A stretch of DNA of 64,000 nucleotides, from the NCBI RefSeq assembly GCF_002355275.1, contig NZ_CP023451.1:186001-250000 (forward strand), given 5' to 3'. The notes beneath the pieces are model-generated. The model saw nothing but the letters and a program-made list of their open reading frames with translations, made no database searches and was not told the origin of the DNA. How positions within the stretch are numbered: position 1 is the first letter of the stretch; each line of letters starts with the position of its first letter. Both the position numbers and the translations under genes were made by a program. Shown here piece by piece: positions 34,842 to 42,589 of the stretch. Source of the DNA: Rhizorhabdus dicambivorans. GTDB lineage: Bacteria; Pseudomonadota; Alphaproteobacteria; Sphingomonadales; Sphingomonadaceae.

Positions 34842-37136
34842 TCAGATCCCCATGTCGAGATCGTCCTGGTCACGGCCCGCGGCGAAGCCCTGACGCAGTT
34901 CGATGAGGGTCTGATCCTCGACTTGCGGCGCCTGCGGTGACGGTCCGCGCCGGTCGTCGGCGGGCCGCTGGCCGGTCTCCTGCTGGGCGTCCCTGCCGCG
35001 CGCGCCGTCCTCCTTGCCGCCGCCCGCTCCCTTCGCCTGCGGGGGCACCGGCCGGTCATCGCTACGCGGGGCGGTACGATGGGTTTCGGCGGCCTGGTCC
35101 TCGCTCGGCGACTGCAGGATCCGCGCCGCCATTTCCTTCGCAAGATTGGTTGGCTCGACCACCTCATCCACGATCTGGACGGCGCCGTCCCTGCCGCCGG
35201 CCTCACCGCCCTCCTCGTCGAAAATCTCCTCCCCGCGCTTGGACCGGACGGGCTGCATCACGGGACGCTTCAGGAAGCCCGGCGCCACGATGGGGTAGTT
35301 CTTCCATTCGAGAAGGATGCGCGCGGCCGGGAAACCGTCGGGGAATTTCACGAACCCGTGCATCGAGGGCAGGTTGGTGATGTCGTCGGGGATCACGAGG
35401 GGCTCGACCTGCTTGCGCGGAGTCAGGGTCGAGGCGTCGCGATTGTTGTTGTAGCCGTAGCTATAGGCCTCATCCATCTGCCGCACTTCGCGGTTGCCGA
35501 TGTACTGCGAGCACTCCTCGGCGGTCTTGAACTCGCTGGTCGCGAGGATGAGCTTGGAGCGGGCGAGCGAGGCGAGATTTCGCGCGCCTTCCTCGCCATA
35601 GACCTCGACGAGCTTCTGGAAGCTGTGGAGCCCCAGGATCATTGCGCCGCCGAAGTTCCGCGCGGTCTGCAGGCCCTTCTCGATCGCAGGCAGGCGGTGC
35701 AGCGCGCCGACCTCATCGAACATGAACCAGGTCCGCAAGCTGCGCGTGCGCGGCAGCGTCATGAGGCTGGTGATGGCGATGTTCATCCAGAGCGTCAGCA
35801 GCGGCCGGTTCATCTCCAGATCGTCGTAGTCGGAGGTGACGAACAGGATCGATCCGGGCGCGCGCTCGGTGGTCATCCAGTGCCGGATCGAGAACGGCTC
35901 TCCTTCGTCGGGCAGGAAACGCAGGACCTGCGCATTGGTGTTGAAGACGGCGCGGATCGATTCCGCCATGCGGGCCGCTTCCGGGGCGGTCAGCGGGTCG
36001 GCGATGGTGTTCGCGAGGAAGCGATGCACCCGCTTCAAATCGGCGGTCATCAGGTTCTCGGCGAGCGCCAGGTTGGTGGTCTGGCCGCGCTCCTGAAGCC
36101 GGACGCACATCTCGATGAACAGGGTGCGGGCCGCGAGCGCCCAGAAGGGCTCGGACGAGCCGCCATCGGAGGGAATGAGCGCCGCGGCGGCCGACGTGAA
36201 ATGGCTGTAGGTCGAGCAGTCGTTGAAGATCGACCAGGCCGGGCAGCGCTGGTCCATCGGGTTCAGGATCGTGTCGCGCATGGGATCGTAGAAGGCTTCG
36301 ACATAGGCGCCGGTGAGATCGAAGATCACGGCGCTGTCCTGGCGCTGGCGCATCTGGCTGACCAGACTCCTGAGCTCGGTGGTCTTGCCCGCGCCGGTGG
36401 TGCCGATCAGCATGGAATGGGACTGCTCGAGGCGGTGCGGATAGGGGATGCCGGCGAGCGTATAGGGATGGTGGATGCCGCCCGCCTTCCGTGTCGCGAA
36501 CGGCAATTTGAGCACGGCGGCGGACGAGCGGCCGGGGAAGAACTCGCGCGCGTCCTCCGCGAATTTTTCCGCATTGTGCTGCGCGATTTCGGAGACCAGC
36601 ACGGCGCGATCGACCAGCATGGCGCCGCGCTCATGGCGTTCCTGAAGGATCGAACGCCCACGCCTGCGCGAGATGTCGACGAACCAGATGGTGAGTGGCG
36701 CGACCACGAAAACCGAGACGAGGATCGAGCCGATCAGCGCCCGGATGGTGGTCTCCCAGGCCTGCTGCACGGCCGGGATATAGGGCACCACGGGCATGAC
36801 CGTTTTGTAGATCTCGCCATTGGGCAGGGTGACGTTGACGCGCTTGTTGGGATTGAGGTCGACCCAGTTCCAGAGCGCCGAATAGATCTTCATGCAGACG
36901 AGCTGGAATCCGTGCTCGTCGAGGCGGATCGAGAGGATGACGAACCAGGCCGCGAGGAAGGCGAAGAACCAGACCATGATGGGCAGCCGCGCGCCCGAAA
37001 ACCACATCAGCATCTCGTGGGTGAGAAGCTGTGAGCCGCGGGTGAAATTGCCCGAGTTTCGCTGCACGCGGCCGCGCGCAGAGTGGTGGGTCAGCGGGAT
37101 GTTTTTCCCGTTCGAGCGGATGTCCTCACGCGCCAT
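34842..37136 (-). CDS. Type IV coupling protein (TraD/TrwB/VirD4 family)
   Basis: A 764-aa protein starting at the ATG at 37136 (MAREDIRSNGKNI); the longer frame overlaps the upstream gene more. Two or more N-terminal membrane segments (PIMVWFFAFLAAWFVI; ALIGSILVSVFVVAPLTIWF) precede a FtsK/VirD4 ATPase core: Walker A GTTGAGKTT (about residue 245) and Walker B TWFMFDEVGAL. The C-terminal tail is acidic and low-complexity, as in coupling proteins that contact relaxosomes. It delivers the relaxase-DNA complex to a secretion channel, whose genes are not in this window. Confidence 0.95.
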   Translation of the reverse strand: MAREDIRSNGKNIPLTHHSARGRVQRNSGNFTRGSQLLTHEMLMWFSGARLPIMVWFFAFLAAWFVILSIRLDEHGFQLVCMKIYSALWNWVDLNPNKRVNVTLPNGEIYKTVMPVVPYIPAVQQAWETTIRALIGSILVSVFVVAPLTIWFVDISRRRGRSILQERHERGAMLVDRAVLVSEIAQHNAEKFAEDAREFFPGRSSAAVLKLPFATRKAGGIHHPYTLAGIPYPHRLEQSHSMLIGTTGAGKTTELRSLVSQMRQRQDSAVIFDLTGAYVEAFYDPMRDTILNPMDQRCPAWSIFNDCSTYSHFTSAAAALIPSDGGSSEPFWALAARTLFIEMCVRLQERGQTTNLALAENLMTADLKRVHRFLANTIADPLTAPEAARMAESIRAVFNTNAQVLRFLPDEGEPFSIRHWMTTERAPGSILFVTSDYDDLEMNRPLLTLWMNIAITSLMTLPRTRSLRTWFMFDEVGALHRLPAIEKGLQTARNFGGAMILGLHSFQKLVEVYGEEGARNLASLARSKLILATSEFKTAEECSQYIGNREVRQMDEAYSYGYNNNRDASTLTPRKQVEPLVIPDDITNLPSMHGFVKFPDGFPAARILLEWKNYPIVAPGFLKRPVMQPVRSKRGEEIFDEEGGEAGGRDGAVQIVDEVVEPTNLAKEMAARILQSPSEDQAAETHRTAPRSDDRPVPPQAKGAGGGKEDGARGRDAQQETGQRPADDRRGPSPQAPQVEDQTLIELRQGFAAGRDQDDLDMGI

Positions 37137-37422
37137 GATATTGCACCAGGCGCTTGTCGGTTTCGGCAACGAGGCGGTCGCGAAGCTCAGGATATTGCTC
37201 GCGCAGAATGACGTCGAGCACGAGCTGCTGGAACTCGCTGATCCGGGCCAGGCGGCGCTGGCTCGCGGTCAGCACGTCGGAGGATGAAAGGAAGACATTG
37301 AGGGCCGACCGGATGACGTCGGCGACGCTCAATTTCTGTTCGGCGGCGATCACGCTGAGGCGGTCCCATTGGGCGCGCTCCAGGCGGACGTTGTAATGCC
37401 GGTAACTGGTAGCCAAGACCAA
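37126..37422 (-). CDS. Ribbon-helix-helix relaxosome accessory protein (TrwA/TraM-like)
   Basis: A 98-aa protein with a basic beta strand (YRHYNVRLE) and two helices (RAQWDRLSVIAAEQ, SVADVIRSALNVFLSS), the RHH DNA-binding fold, followed by a helical tetramerisation-like tail. Its position directly upstream of the coupling protein and relaxase, next to palindromes at 37518-37594 and the oriT candidate, matches TrwA of R388, which binds oriT and represses its own operon. Confidence 0.82.
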   Translation of the reverse strand: MVLATSYRHYNVRLERAQWDRLSVIAAEQKLSVADVIRSALNVFLSSSDVLTASQRRLARISEFQQLVLDVILREQYPELRDRLVAETDKRLVQYHGA

Positions 37423-37517
37423 CCTCCTAGCAGGGAGGCTGGTGGGGACTGAAGAATGGCTCTATTTATAGCCGAGCGACCCGGTTCCGGCAAGTTGATC
37501 GTCATGGACCAGCAGGC

Positions 37518-37596
37518 CGTAGTCTCACAGACTACGCGCGAATGGCTGATTTCCGCCGTTTTTGCCCGCCCACCAGCTCGTACTACAACGTAGTCT
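37518..37596. promoter_or_regulatory. Palindromic operators upstream of the transfer operon
   Basis: CGTAGTCT-CAC-AGACTACG (37518-37536) is a perfect 8-bp inverted repeat. A second, smaller palindrome ACTAC-AAC-GTAGT (37582-37594) continues into another CGTAGTCT (37589-37596). The repeated half-sites with 3-bp spacers suit an RHH protein such as the one encoded at 37126-37422; autoregulation is inferred. Confidence 0.6.
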
Positions 37597-37615
37597 CCTT
37601 TCCTTCCGCGCTAAC

Positions 37616-37671
37616 CCGTTGTGAAACAACGGAACTCATGCACCTTCAGGTGCGTAGGGTGTGCTAATCCC
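37616..37671. other. Candidate origin of transfer (oriT)
   Basis: CCGTTGT-GAA-ACAACGG (37616-37632) and GCACCT-TC-AGGTGC (37640-37653) are perfect hairpins. The second is followed directly by GTAGGGTGTGCTAATCCC (37654-37671). In F-type MobF oriTs a hairpin is likewise followed by GTGGGGTGTGGTGC, with the nick inside that stretch. The match of layout and core GGGTGTG, 200 bp upstream of the MobF operon, makes this the likely nick region. Confidence 0.65.
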
Positions 37672-38074
37672 AAGAGCCCGATCCCCTGTCCCTGGGCCTG
37701 TTACGATGTCGTCGGAGAGGAGCCGGTTGCCGGGACCGGCGAGGTACGCGCCGCCGTGAGGCGGAACGCGCGAGGCCGGTGTCACCGATCCGATCAGGGC
37801 GCGAAAAGCCCCGATGCGCAGCATCAACGTCGGCCAAAGGGCCGCGTTGGAAAGGCGAGGATCGTGACCCGAAGGGCGGAGACAAGGCGCATGCCTTGGC
37901 TCCGTGAGGTTGGGCTCTCGTTGCCTGAAGGGCATCGGGAGCCCTAGCGAATAGAGCCGTCGTCGGGCGCAGGCCCGATGCGCCCAGCCCCATGAATCTT
38001 CTTCTTCCTGCCCTCACCAACCAGCGCTATGTTCAGCCAGTTCATAGCCCGATTAGCCTTCACAAGAGGCACCT
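37672..38074. other. Non-coding region with a repeated two-hairpin element
   Basis: No convincing gene. At 37860-37985 lies a copy of an element also present at 41727-41833. Hairpin 1 is 37877-37904 (CGGAG-A-CAAGGC-GCAT-GCCTTG-G-CTCCG); hairpin 2 is 37963-37978 (TCGGGC-GCAG-GCCCGA). Between them both copies share GGGAGCC, GCGA-TAGAGC, and after hairpin 2 ATGCGCC. The element ends about 90 bp before a small plus-strand gene and could be an RNA leader. Confidence 0.55.
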
Positions 38075-38293
38075 ATGGCAAAGACACTGGAACAGGAGAG
38101 ACAGGCTCTCGAAGAGGATCAGCGCCGGCTGGAAGAGCGGCGCAGGAAGCTCGAAGAGAAAGAGCGCGAGCAGGCGATCGCGACGATCGAGAAATCCGGA
38201 CTGCTGAAGCTTGAACCTAAGCGGCTCGCCGATCTGACGGCCCGCATCAAGACACTGGGTTTCGAGGAAGTCGAAAAGCGGCTCAAGGCCTGA
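38075..38293 (+). CDS. Small coiled-coil protein
   Basis: A 72-aa protein. Residues 5-35 are a strongly charged coiled coil (LEQERQALEEDQRRLEERRR), followed by a short globular part (LEPKRLADLTARIKTLGFEEV). Small coiled-coil proteins of this kind are common beside transfer genes of Sphingomonad elements. A ribosome site AGAGG stands 8 bp before the ATG. Role unknown, possibly DNA binding. Confidence 0.75.
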   Translation: MAKTLEQERQALEEDQRRLEERRRKLEEKEREQAIATIEKSGLLKLEPKRLADLTARIKTLGFEEVEKRLKA

Positions 38294-38322
38294 ATCATCC
38301 CCCGCCGCGGCAACGCCGCGGC

Positions 38323-38357
38323 ACGGTCATGGGGGGCTCGATGCCCCCCGTGACCGT
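38323..38357. repeat. Long hairpin with TCGAT loop (family copy 1)
   Basis: ACGGTCA-T-GGGGGGC, loop TCGAT, GCCCCCC-G-TGACCGT: a 15-bp stem with one U-G pair. A hairpin with the same loop and a GGGGC/GCCCC inner stem lies at 40296-40330. Both stand directly beyond intrinsic terminators of minus-strand genes. Confidence 0.6.
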
Positions 38358-38369
38358 TCCTCTCCCAGC

Positions 38370-38401
38370 AAAAAAAGGGGAGAGGCCGCAGCCCCTCCCC
38401 T
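38370..38401 (-). terminator. Rho-independent terminator of the gene at 38407
   Basis: On the minus strand GGGGAGGGG-CTGCGG-CCTCTCCCC is followed by seven T. It begins 6 bp after the stop of the 75-aa gene. Confidence 0.85.
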
Positions 38402-38406
38402 ATCGT

Positions 38407-38634
38407 TCAGAATTCGTCGATGATGCCGCCCGGCGCGGTGTAGACGATCCGGTCGATCATCGCCTGTCCGAGCGCGCCGTAGTCGCCCTCGTCAATGGCG
38501 AGGAACCCCAGCTCATCGTGCTCGACCACATGCTGGTCGAAGTAGCTGTGCATCGCGCGGCGCTCGGCATTGGCGACGGCGGCGAAGTAGGCGGCGTGCT
38601 GATCGGCGGCGGCGATGTTCGTGATCGTCTGCAT
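38407..38634 (-). CDS. Small hypothetical protein
   Basis: A 75-aa acidic protein (MQTITNIAAADQHAAYFAAV... ending GGIIDEF). No known motif. A ribosome site GGAGACGAAC precedes the ATG, and a clear intrinsic terminator follows, so it is probably a single-gene unit. Small proteins of similar style are frequent in this kind of element backbone. Confidence 0.7.
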   Translation of the reverse strand: MQTITNIAAADQHAAYFAAVANAERRAMHSYFDQHVVEHDELGFLAIDEGDYGALGQAMIDRIVYTAPGGIIDEF

Positions 38635-39365
38635 GTTCGTCTCCTGTCGTCTTGAATGACAGGGGAATGGCGTCGGGCGGGCGGGACCGTGTCAGGCCTC
38701 GCCGGCTTGCCGGCGACCGCAAAGCGGCGGTGGGGGTCACGATTTTCTTCGGCGGCCACCGTCGTTCGAGATTGATGCGCAGCGCCCGATCCGCCGAAGA
38801 AAATGGTGGGGCCCCGCCGGGCTTGAGACGGTCTCGTCCGCCCGACAGAATGGGAAGACTGTGAGAGATTTTTCCTCTCGGGGAAGCGCCTCCGGCAAGG
38901 CGTAGCGGCGCGCGGACCGACGGGTCCGTGCGGCACGCGAGCGAGCCGGTGTCGTCACGATGAAACGCCGCCCCATCATGGCTTTTGCGAATTATGAGAA
39001 CGGCGTGCACGGACCCTTCACCGATCTCGGCCAGCGGGCGGAGCGGATGGACAATCCACTGATCCGGGAGGGTGCTGGACAGGGCCGAAACGACTTCGCC
39101 TTGGTGTCACAGGAGGTCTGTGTTAGGCGCCGGATTGCGCTGCGAAGGCTGCGGCGCCGGGACTGGTAATCCCGTCGAGAAAGGCAGCTCGGTGTGATCT
39201 CACGCCGGGGTGCCTGCGCACATGTCCAGGTGCCTTGGCACTAAAAGCGTAGGCGCATGTCTCGACGTGTTACCAGCCCCGGCTCCCGCGCACGGCGCGG
39301 GAGCTCTCCGGGGAGGAGCGACGGCCCGGAAGCTCGCGAGGATGGACCGCGCTCGAGGTAGCGAT
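38635..39365. other. Gene-poor stretch with a long inverted repeat
   Basis: I see no well-supported gene. A 14-bp perfect inverted repeat ATTTTCTTCGGCGG (38742-38755) / CCGCCGAAGAAAAT (38791-38804) encloses 35 bp including GCGCAGCG (38777-38784). The core GTGGGGG-N3-CGATTTTCTT and the GCGCAGCG loop recur at 41492-41542. A possible 69-aa frame at 38960-39169 has no convincing coding character. Confidence 0.5.
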
Positions 39366-39530
39366 ATGGACCTCTCGGAGACGGACCCGACGGTAACACG
39401 GGCGCTTGCGCTGGCATTGATGCGGCAGGCCAAAGAGTATCTGGCGGCGACAAACGATGTCGATGCCGCCGACCAATTGCAGCGCGCGATCGATACCCTG
39501 CTGACACCGCGAACGCCGGTCGCGGCATAG
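39366..39530 (+). CDS. Small hypothetical protein
   Basis: A 54-aa protein (MDLSETDPTVTRALALALM..) made of two amphipathic helices, RQAKEYLAATNDVDAADQLQRAIDTLL. The ATG at 39366 is preferred because GAGG stands 11 bp before it; an in-frame ATG at 39342 would add eight residues. Composition and codon use are consistent with coding. Function unknown. Confidence 0.55.
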   Translation: MDLSETDPTVTRALALALMRQAKEYLAATNDVDAADQLQRAIDTLLTPRTPVAA

Positions 39531-39602
39531 GCTCGCAGCGGCATTGCGGGGCGCGCCGCGCGCGGCGACGCGCCCCTTCGCGACGTCTGGTCCGGGCGGA
39601 GG

Positions 39603-40181
39603 CTATGCCCATTCCAGACGGGAACTGTCGTCAAGATCTCCGGTCGCGATCAGGCGGTCGAGCCGGGACAGGTATGGGGCTGCACCCTGCGCTTCGACGC
39701 TGCGCCGGATCGCGGGATCAGCGAGGCGGGCACGGACATTGTCGACCGGGATTTCGCCGACGCTCTCCGGTCGCAGTCCAAGCCCTTCGAGCAGCGCGAA
39801 CGCATTCTGATAGGCCAGATCGAGTTCGAGGCCGAGATCGGAGGTCAGCCCGACCGACAGGGTGATCGGGCCAGTGTCGCCCTCGCGATAGACGCTGACC
39901 CGGCGGCCGCGAAACTGGGCCTCATCCAGCACCGTGATGACATCGGTCTGATAGTCGAAGATGCGTGCGATGCTGGCGAGCGCCAGCGGGCAGACACGCG
40001 CCTCGAACCGATAGGAGAGATAGTCGTCCTCCGCGAAATCCGGATCCAGCAGGGTCATGTCGAGACGCTCGCCTTGGCCGCGCAGAAATTCCCGGAAGGC
40101 GGCGAGCTGGCGGGCGTTGATGACGGCGGTCTGGCGTTCCTGATGGTCGGCCGATGTGGTGATGCGAAACACAATGGACAT
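39603..40181 (-). CDS. Conserved-looking hypothetical protein
   Basis: A 192-aa protein starting MSIVFRITTSADHQERQ; GGGAGGACGAG directly upstream (minus strand) sets the start, and the longer frame is rejected as unlike coding sequence. It has an alpha-beta N-terminal half (VINARQLAAFREFL, DFAEDDYLSYRFEARV) and a helical C-terminal half. No recognised family. It lies between small element genes transcribed the same way. Confidence 0.72.
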   Translation of the reverse strand: MSIVFRITTSADHQERQTAVINARQLAAFREFLRGQGERLDMTLLDPDFAEDDYLSYRFEARVCPLALASIARIFDYQTDVITVLDEAQFRGRRVSVYREGDTGPITLSVGLTSDLGLELDLAYQNAFALLEGLGLRPESVGEIPVDNVRARLADPAIRRSVEAQGAAPYLSRLDRLIATGDLDDSSRLEWA

Positions 40182-40295
40182 CTCGTCCTCCCTTGCTGAA
40201 CGCAGCACCCGTCCCTTCTCCCCTCTGGCCGCCTGGCGGGGCGAAGTCGGTGCGAATGGTGGCCATTGCGCGAGCGCGCCAGCGCTCAGTCCCCC

Positions 40296-40330
40296 GCGGC
40301 GCGAAGGGGCTCGATGCCCCTGAGCGCCGC
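40296..40330. repeat. Long hairpin with TCGAT loop (family copy 2)
   Basis: GCGGCGC-GAA-GGGGC, loop TCGAT, GCCCC-TGA-GCGCCGC: two stacked stems with a symmetrical internal loop. Same loop and inner stem as 38323-38357, and the same position just beyond an intrinsic terminator. Confidence 0.6.
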
Positions 40331-40342
40331 ATGTCCACGCAG

Positions 40343-40383
40343 AAAAAGATGGAGAGGCCCCGGCCGAAGCCGGAGCCCCTCCA
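40343..40383 (-). terminator. Rho-independent terminator of the DUF2493 gene
   Basis: On the minus strand TGGAGGGGCTCCGGC-TTC-GGCCGGGGCC-TCTCCA forms a strong stem (one or two mismatches), followed after three bases by TTTTT. It starts 10 bp after the stop at 40393. Confidence 0.82.
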
Positions 40384-40392
40384 AGCGAGCAC

Positions 40393-41367
40393 TCACGCGC
40401 TGCGCTGGGTGCGCTGGTGCGCGAGGCGGACGATGTGCAGCGGCACCCCCGCCTGCCGCAGCTTCTGGGCGAGGTTCTGCTGGATGCCCGAGCCTTCGCA
40501 GATGACGGCTTCCACCGGCTTGAGACCGAGAATGCGGTCATTGCGGACGAAGGCGGCGCGGTTGCCCTGACTGCGATCGAGGCGGAACTGGATGACCTTG
40601 ACGCCGCGCGATGCCGCCCATGCGTGCGCCACGGCATCGCAGCCCTTCGCTTGCGCGGTGGTCGCGAGGATCATCTCCGGGATGCGTGCCTTGATGCTGT
40701 CGAGACCGTTCCAGAGCAGGTCCACGTCCTCCCACACCTGACCACCGGAGAACGCCACGACCGGGCCTTCGGGGGCGAACTGCTCGCGGCGCTCCCGGGC
40801 TTTCGAGGCAAGATAGTCGCGGGCCTCGATCATCGATGCGGTAAGCGCGCTGGAAACCCGGCTTCCCCGCACCGGCGAGAAGGGCTTGCCGGTTTCGACC
40901 CGATAGACCTCGGCGGCATGGTCGCGCATGCATTCCATCGCCTCGCGGCAACCCTGGAGGGTCTGGCAGAGGAGCTGGGTGTCTTCGAGTTCGGTCGCGT
41001 AGATCTCGGACGGATCATAGCTGCGTGCGAGATCGCCGAGCTTCTTGGCGGCGTCATCCTCGCGGCCCTCGATACGCTTCGCCACGACATGGAAGCTGTT
41101 GGCGAAACCCCACGCCAGATCGGCCGCAAACGGCTCCATGCGGGTGTCGCGCAGCACGTCGAACATGGTCTGCATCATCATCTCGGTGGCGGCCCGCACC
41201 TGCTCGGGATCGGGCATGTCAAGTGCTTCGGGCGCTTCGACGATGCTGAGCTTGGCCATCTCGCTATGTTCGATGAACGCGCCCTCGTAGGTCTGGGTCA
41301 GTCCGTCATTTTCACGCGACGCGGCGACGAAGCTGGCAAGGTCGGCGAAATTGTTGAAAGAAGTCAT
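40393..41367 (-). CDS. DUF2493 (SLOG-fold, YspA-like) protein
   Basis: A 324-aa protein. The first 180 residues are helical and specific to mobile-element versions. The C-terminal part is the DUF2493/YspA SLOG domain: VVAFSGGQVWEDVDLLWNGL, then EMILATTAQAKGCDAVAHAW, VIQFRLDRSQ and GIQQNLAQKLRQAGVPLHIV. SLOG domains bind nucleotides or nucleotide-like ligands; some act in defence signalling. The substrate here is unknown. It ends at a strong intrinsic terminator. Confidence 0.85.
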   Translation of the reverse strand: MTSFNNFADLASFVAASRENDGLTQTYEGAFIEHSEMAKLSIVEAPEALDMPDPEQVRAATEMMMQTMFDVLRDTRMEPFAADLAWGFANSFHVVAKRIEGREDDAAKKLGDLARSYDPSEIYATELEDTQLLCQTLQGCREAMECMRDHAAEVYRVETGKPFSPVRGSRVSSALTASMIEARDYLASKARERREQFAPEGPVVAFSGGQVWEDVDLLWNGLDSIKARIPEMILATTAQAKGCDAVAHAWAASRGVKVIQFRLDRSQGNRAAFVRNDRILGLKPVEAVICEGSGIQQNLAQKLRQAGVPLHIVRLAHQRTQRSA

Positions 41368-41879
41368 AAAAGCCTCCGAACAAGTCGATCTCTCATCCGG
41401 GATTGGATGAAAGATGAAATCTCATCGGATGGGCCGACGGGGCTTTGTCAGGGACGCGGGGACAAGTCCCCGCGCCGCCTCGGCGGGGCGTGGGGGAACC
41501 GATTTTCTTGGGGCCAGAGCGCAGCGACGGTCCCGGGAAAATTGGGGGGACCGCGCATCCTTGAGAAAGCCCCCCAAGGCACATCACACTACGGCGATGA
41601 AGCTTGTCTGATACCGAGATGTTAGAGAGAGAATTGGATTTGCCCCGGCCGCGCGGCGGCCGGGTTAACAGCAAATCGCTCCATACTGTCCCAGGAGAAA
41701 CCCCCTCCCCATCACCCCCGCAAGGTGATCGTAACCCGGCAGGGCGGAGACGCGGCAAGGCCGTGGCTCCGGGAGCCGCAGGCGAGTAGAGCGCCGGTCC
41801 CGGCCTGAGCCTGTCGAAGGGCCGGGATGCGCCAAATGATCGAGCACCGACGCCGCAGGCAATGTTGAAGGAATGAAGA
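41368..41879. other. Non-coding region with two repeated elements
   Basis: No supported gene in 512 bp. At 41502-41542 is a copy of the ATTTTC inverted-repeat element (ATTTTCTTGGGG / CCCGGGAAAAT, loop with GCGCAGCG at 41519). At 41727-41833 is the second copy of the two-hairpin element: hairpin 1 41745-41771 (CGGAG-A-CGCGGC-AAG-GCCGTG-G-CTCCG) and hairpin 2 41798-41827 (TCCCGGCC / GGCCGGGA). It ends 47 bp before the next plus-strand gene. Confidence 0.55.
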
Positions 41880-42236
41880 GTGAAGGCCCAGATTCAGGCG
41901 AACTATGAGGAGCGTCTATCGCGATATGCTGCACTGTTGCATGGCAATGAGCCACCGGGGCTGGTGGCGAAACTCGCCGTCTATCAGCAGCTCCTGCGGC
42001 AACGTGATATTCATGGCGACCGCCTGTGGCAGATCGAGCCGATCCTCTATCCGCTGGCGGAGCAGGACGTGATCGCGCTGGTGAACAGCGTGATCAAGGT
42101 CGTCACCGATCAGGAGTGGAAGCTCCGGGATGGGGCGAGCTTCCATGTCGGCGAGTTCTACGCGATCGGCGTCGAGAACATGGTCCACAACCTCGAGACG
42201 GGGCGACGCGCGAACTTCCCGGGCCAGTTGAGCTGA
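41880..42236 (+). CDS. Hypothetical protein
   Basis: A 118-aa helical protein with a GTG start (VKAQIQANYEERLSRYAALL); GAAGGAATGAAGA upstream offers a ribosome site. No family recognised. It contains YQQLLRQRDIHGDRLWQIEPILYPL and a C-terminal amphipathic part. It is the first gene after the second copy of the two-hairpin element, paralleling the 72-aa gene after the first copy. Confidence 0.7.
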   Translation: MKAQIQANYEERLSRYAALLHGNEPPGLVAKLAVYQQLLRQRDIHGDRLWQIEPILYPLAEQDVIALVNSVIKVVTDQEWKLRDGASFHVGEFYAIGVENMVHNLETGRRANFPGQLS

Positions 42237-42268
42237 AGGGCGGCGCCCGCAGGCGCCGCTCTACCGGG

Positions 42269-42589
42269 TCAGAAGAAGTCGATCTTGTCGGCGATGATCT
42301 CGCAGCCGTACCGGGTGACTCCGTCGCGATCCTCCCAACTCGAATAGTGCAGCCGGCCGGTGATGGCGACGACATCGCCCTTCTTGCGCGAGGCGCCGGC
42401 CTTGCCGAGGCCGTTGAAGCAGGTGACCTTGTGGAACTCTGTCTCTTTGGCGGTGTAGCCGGTGGCGTCGTCGACATAGGTCTTGCCGTCCCTGAGCTTC
42501 ACGCGATCGGTCGCGACAATGAGGGTGGTGACGGCGCCGCGGGTCTCGGGGTCCTTGGCGACGCGGCCGGCGAGATTGACGTTGTTCAT
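42269..42589 (-). CDS. ssb: Single-stranded DNA-binding protein (element-encoded)
   Basis: A 106-aa OB-fold protein starting MNNVNLAGRVAKDPETRG at 42589, with GGAGCAC upstream; the longer frame is not needed. FHKVTCFNGLGKAGASRKKGDVVAITGRL is the typical SSB strand-turn motif. It ends soon after the OB fold, so the acidic partner-binding tail of chromosomal SSB is missing. Such short SSBs are usual on plasmids and ICEs, where they coat the transferred strand. Confidence 0.88.
   Translation of the reverse strand: MNNVNLAGRVAKDPETRGAVTTLIVATDRVKLRDGKTYVDDATGYTAKETEFHKVTCFNGLGKAGASRKKGDVVAITGRLHYSSWEDRDGVTRYGCEIIADKIDFF

Noticed and set aside
35079-37034. 651-aa plus-strand frame over the coupling protein gene
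   Set aside because: Antisense shadow of the TraD/VirD4-like gene, which has all expected motifs.
38960-39169. 69-aa plus-strand frame
   Set aside because: No ribosome site, odd composition (Arg-rich end) and location in a repeat-containing gene-poor stretch; left unannotated.
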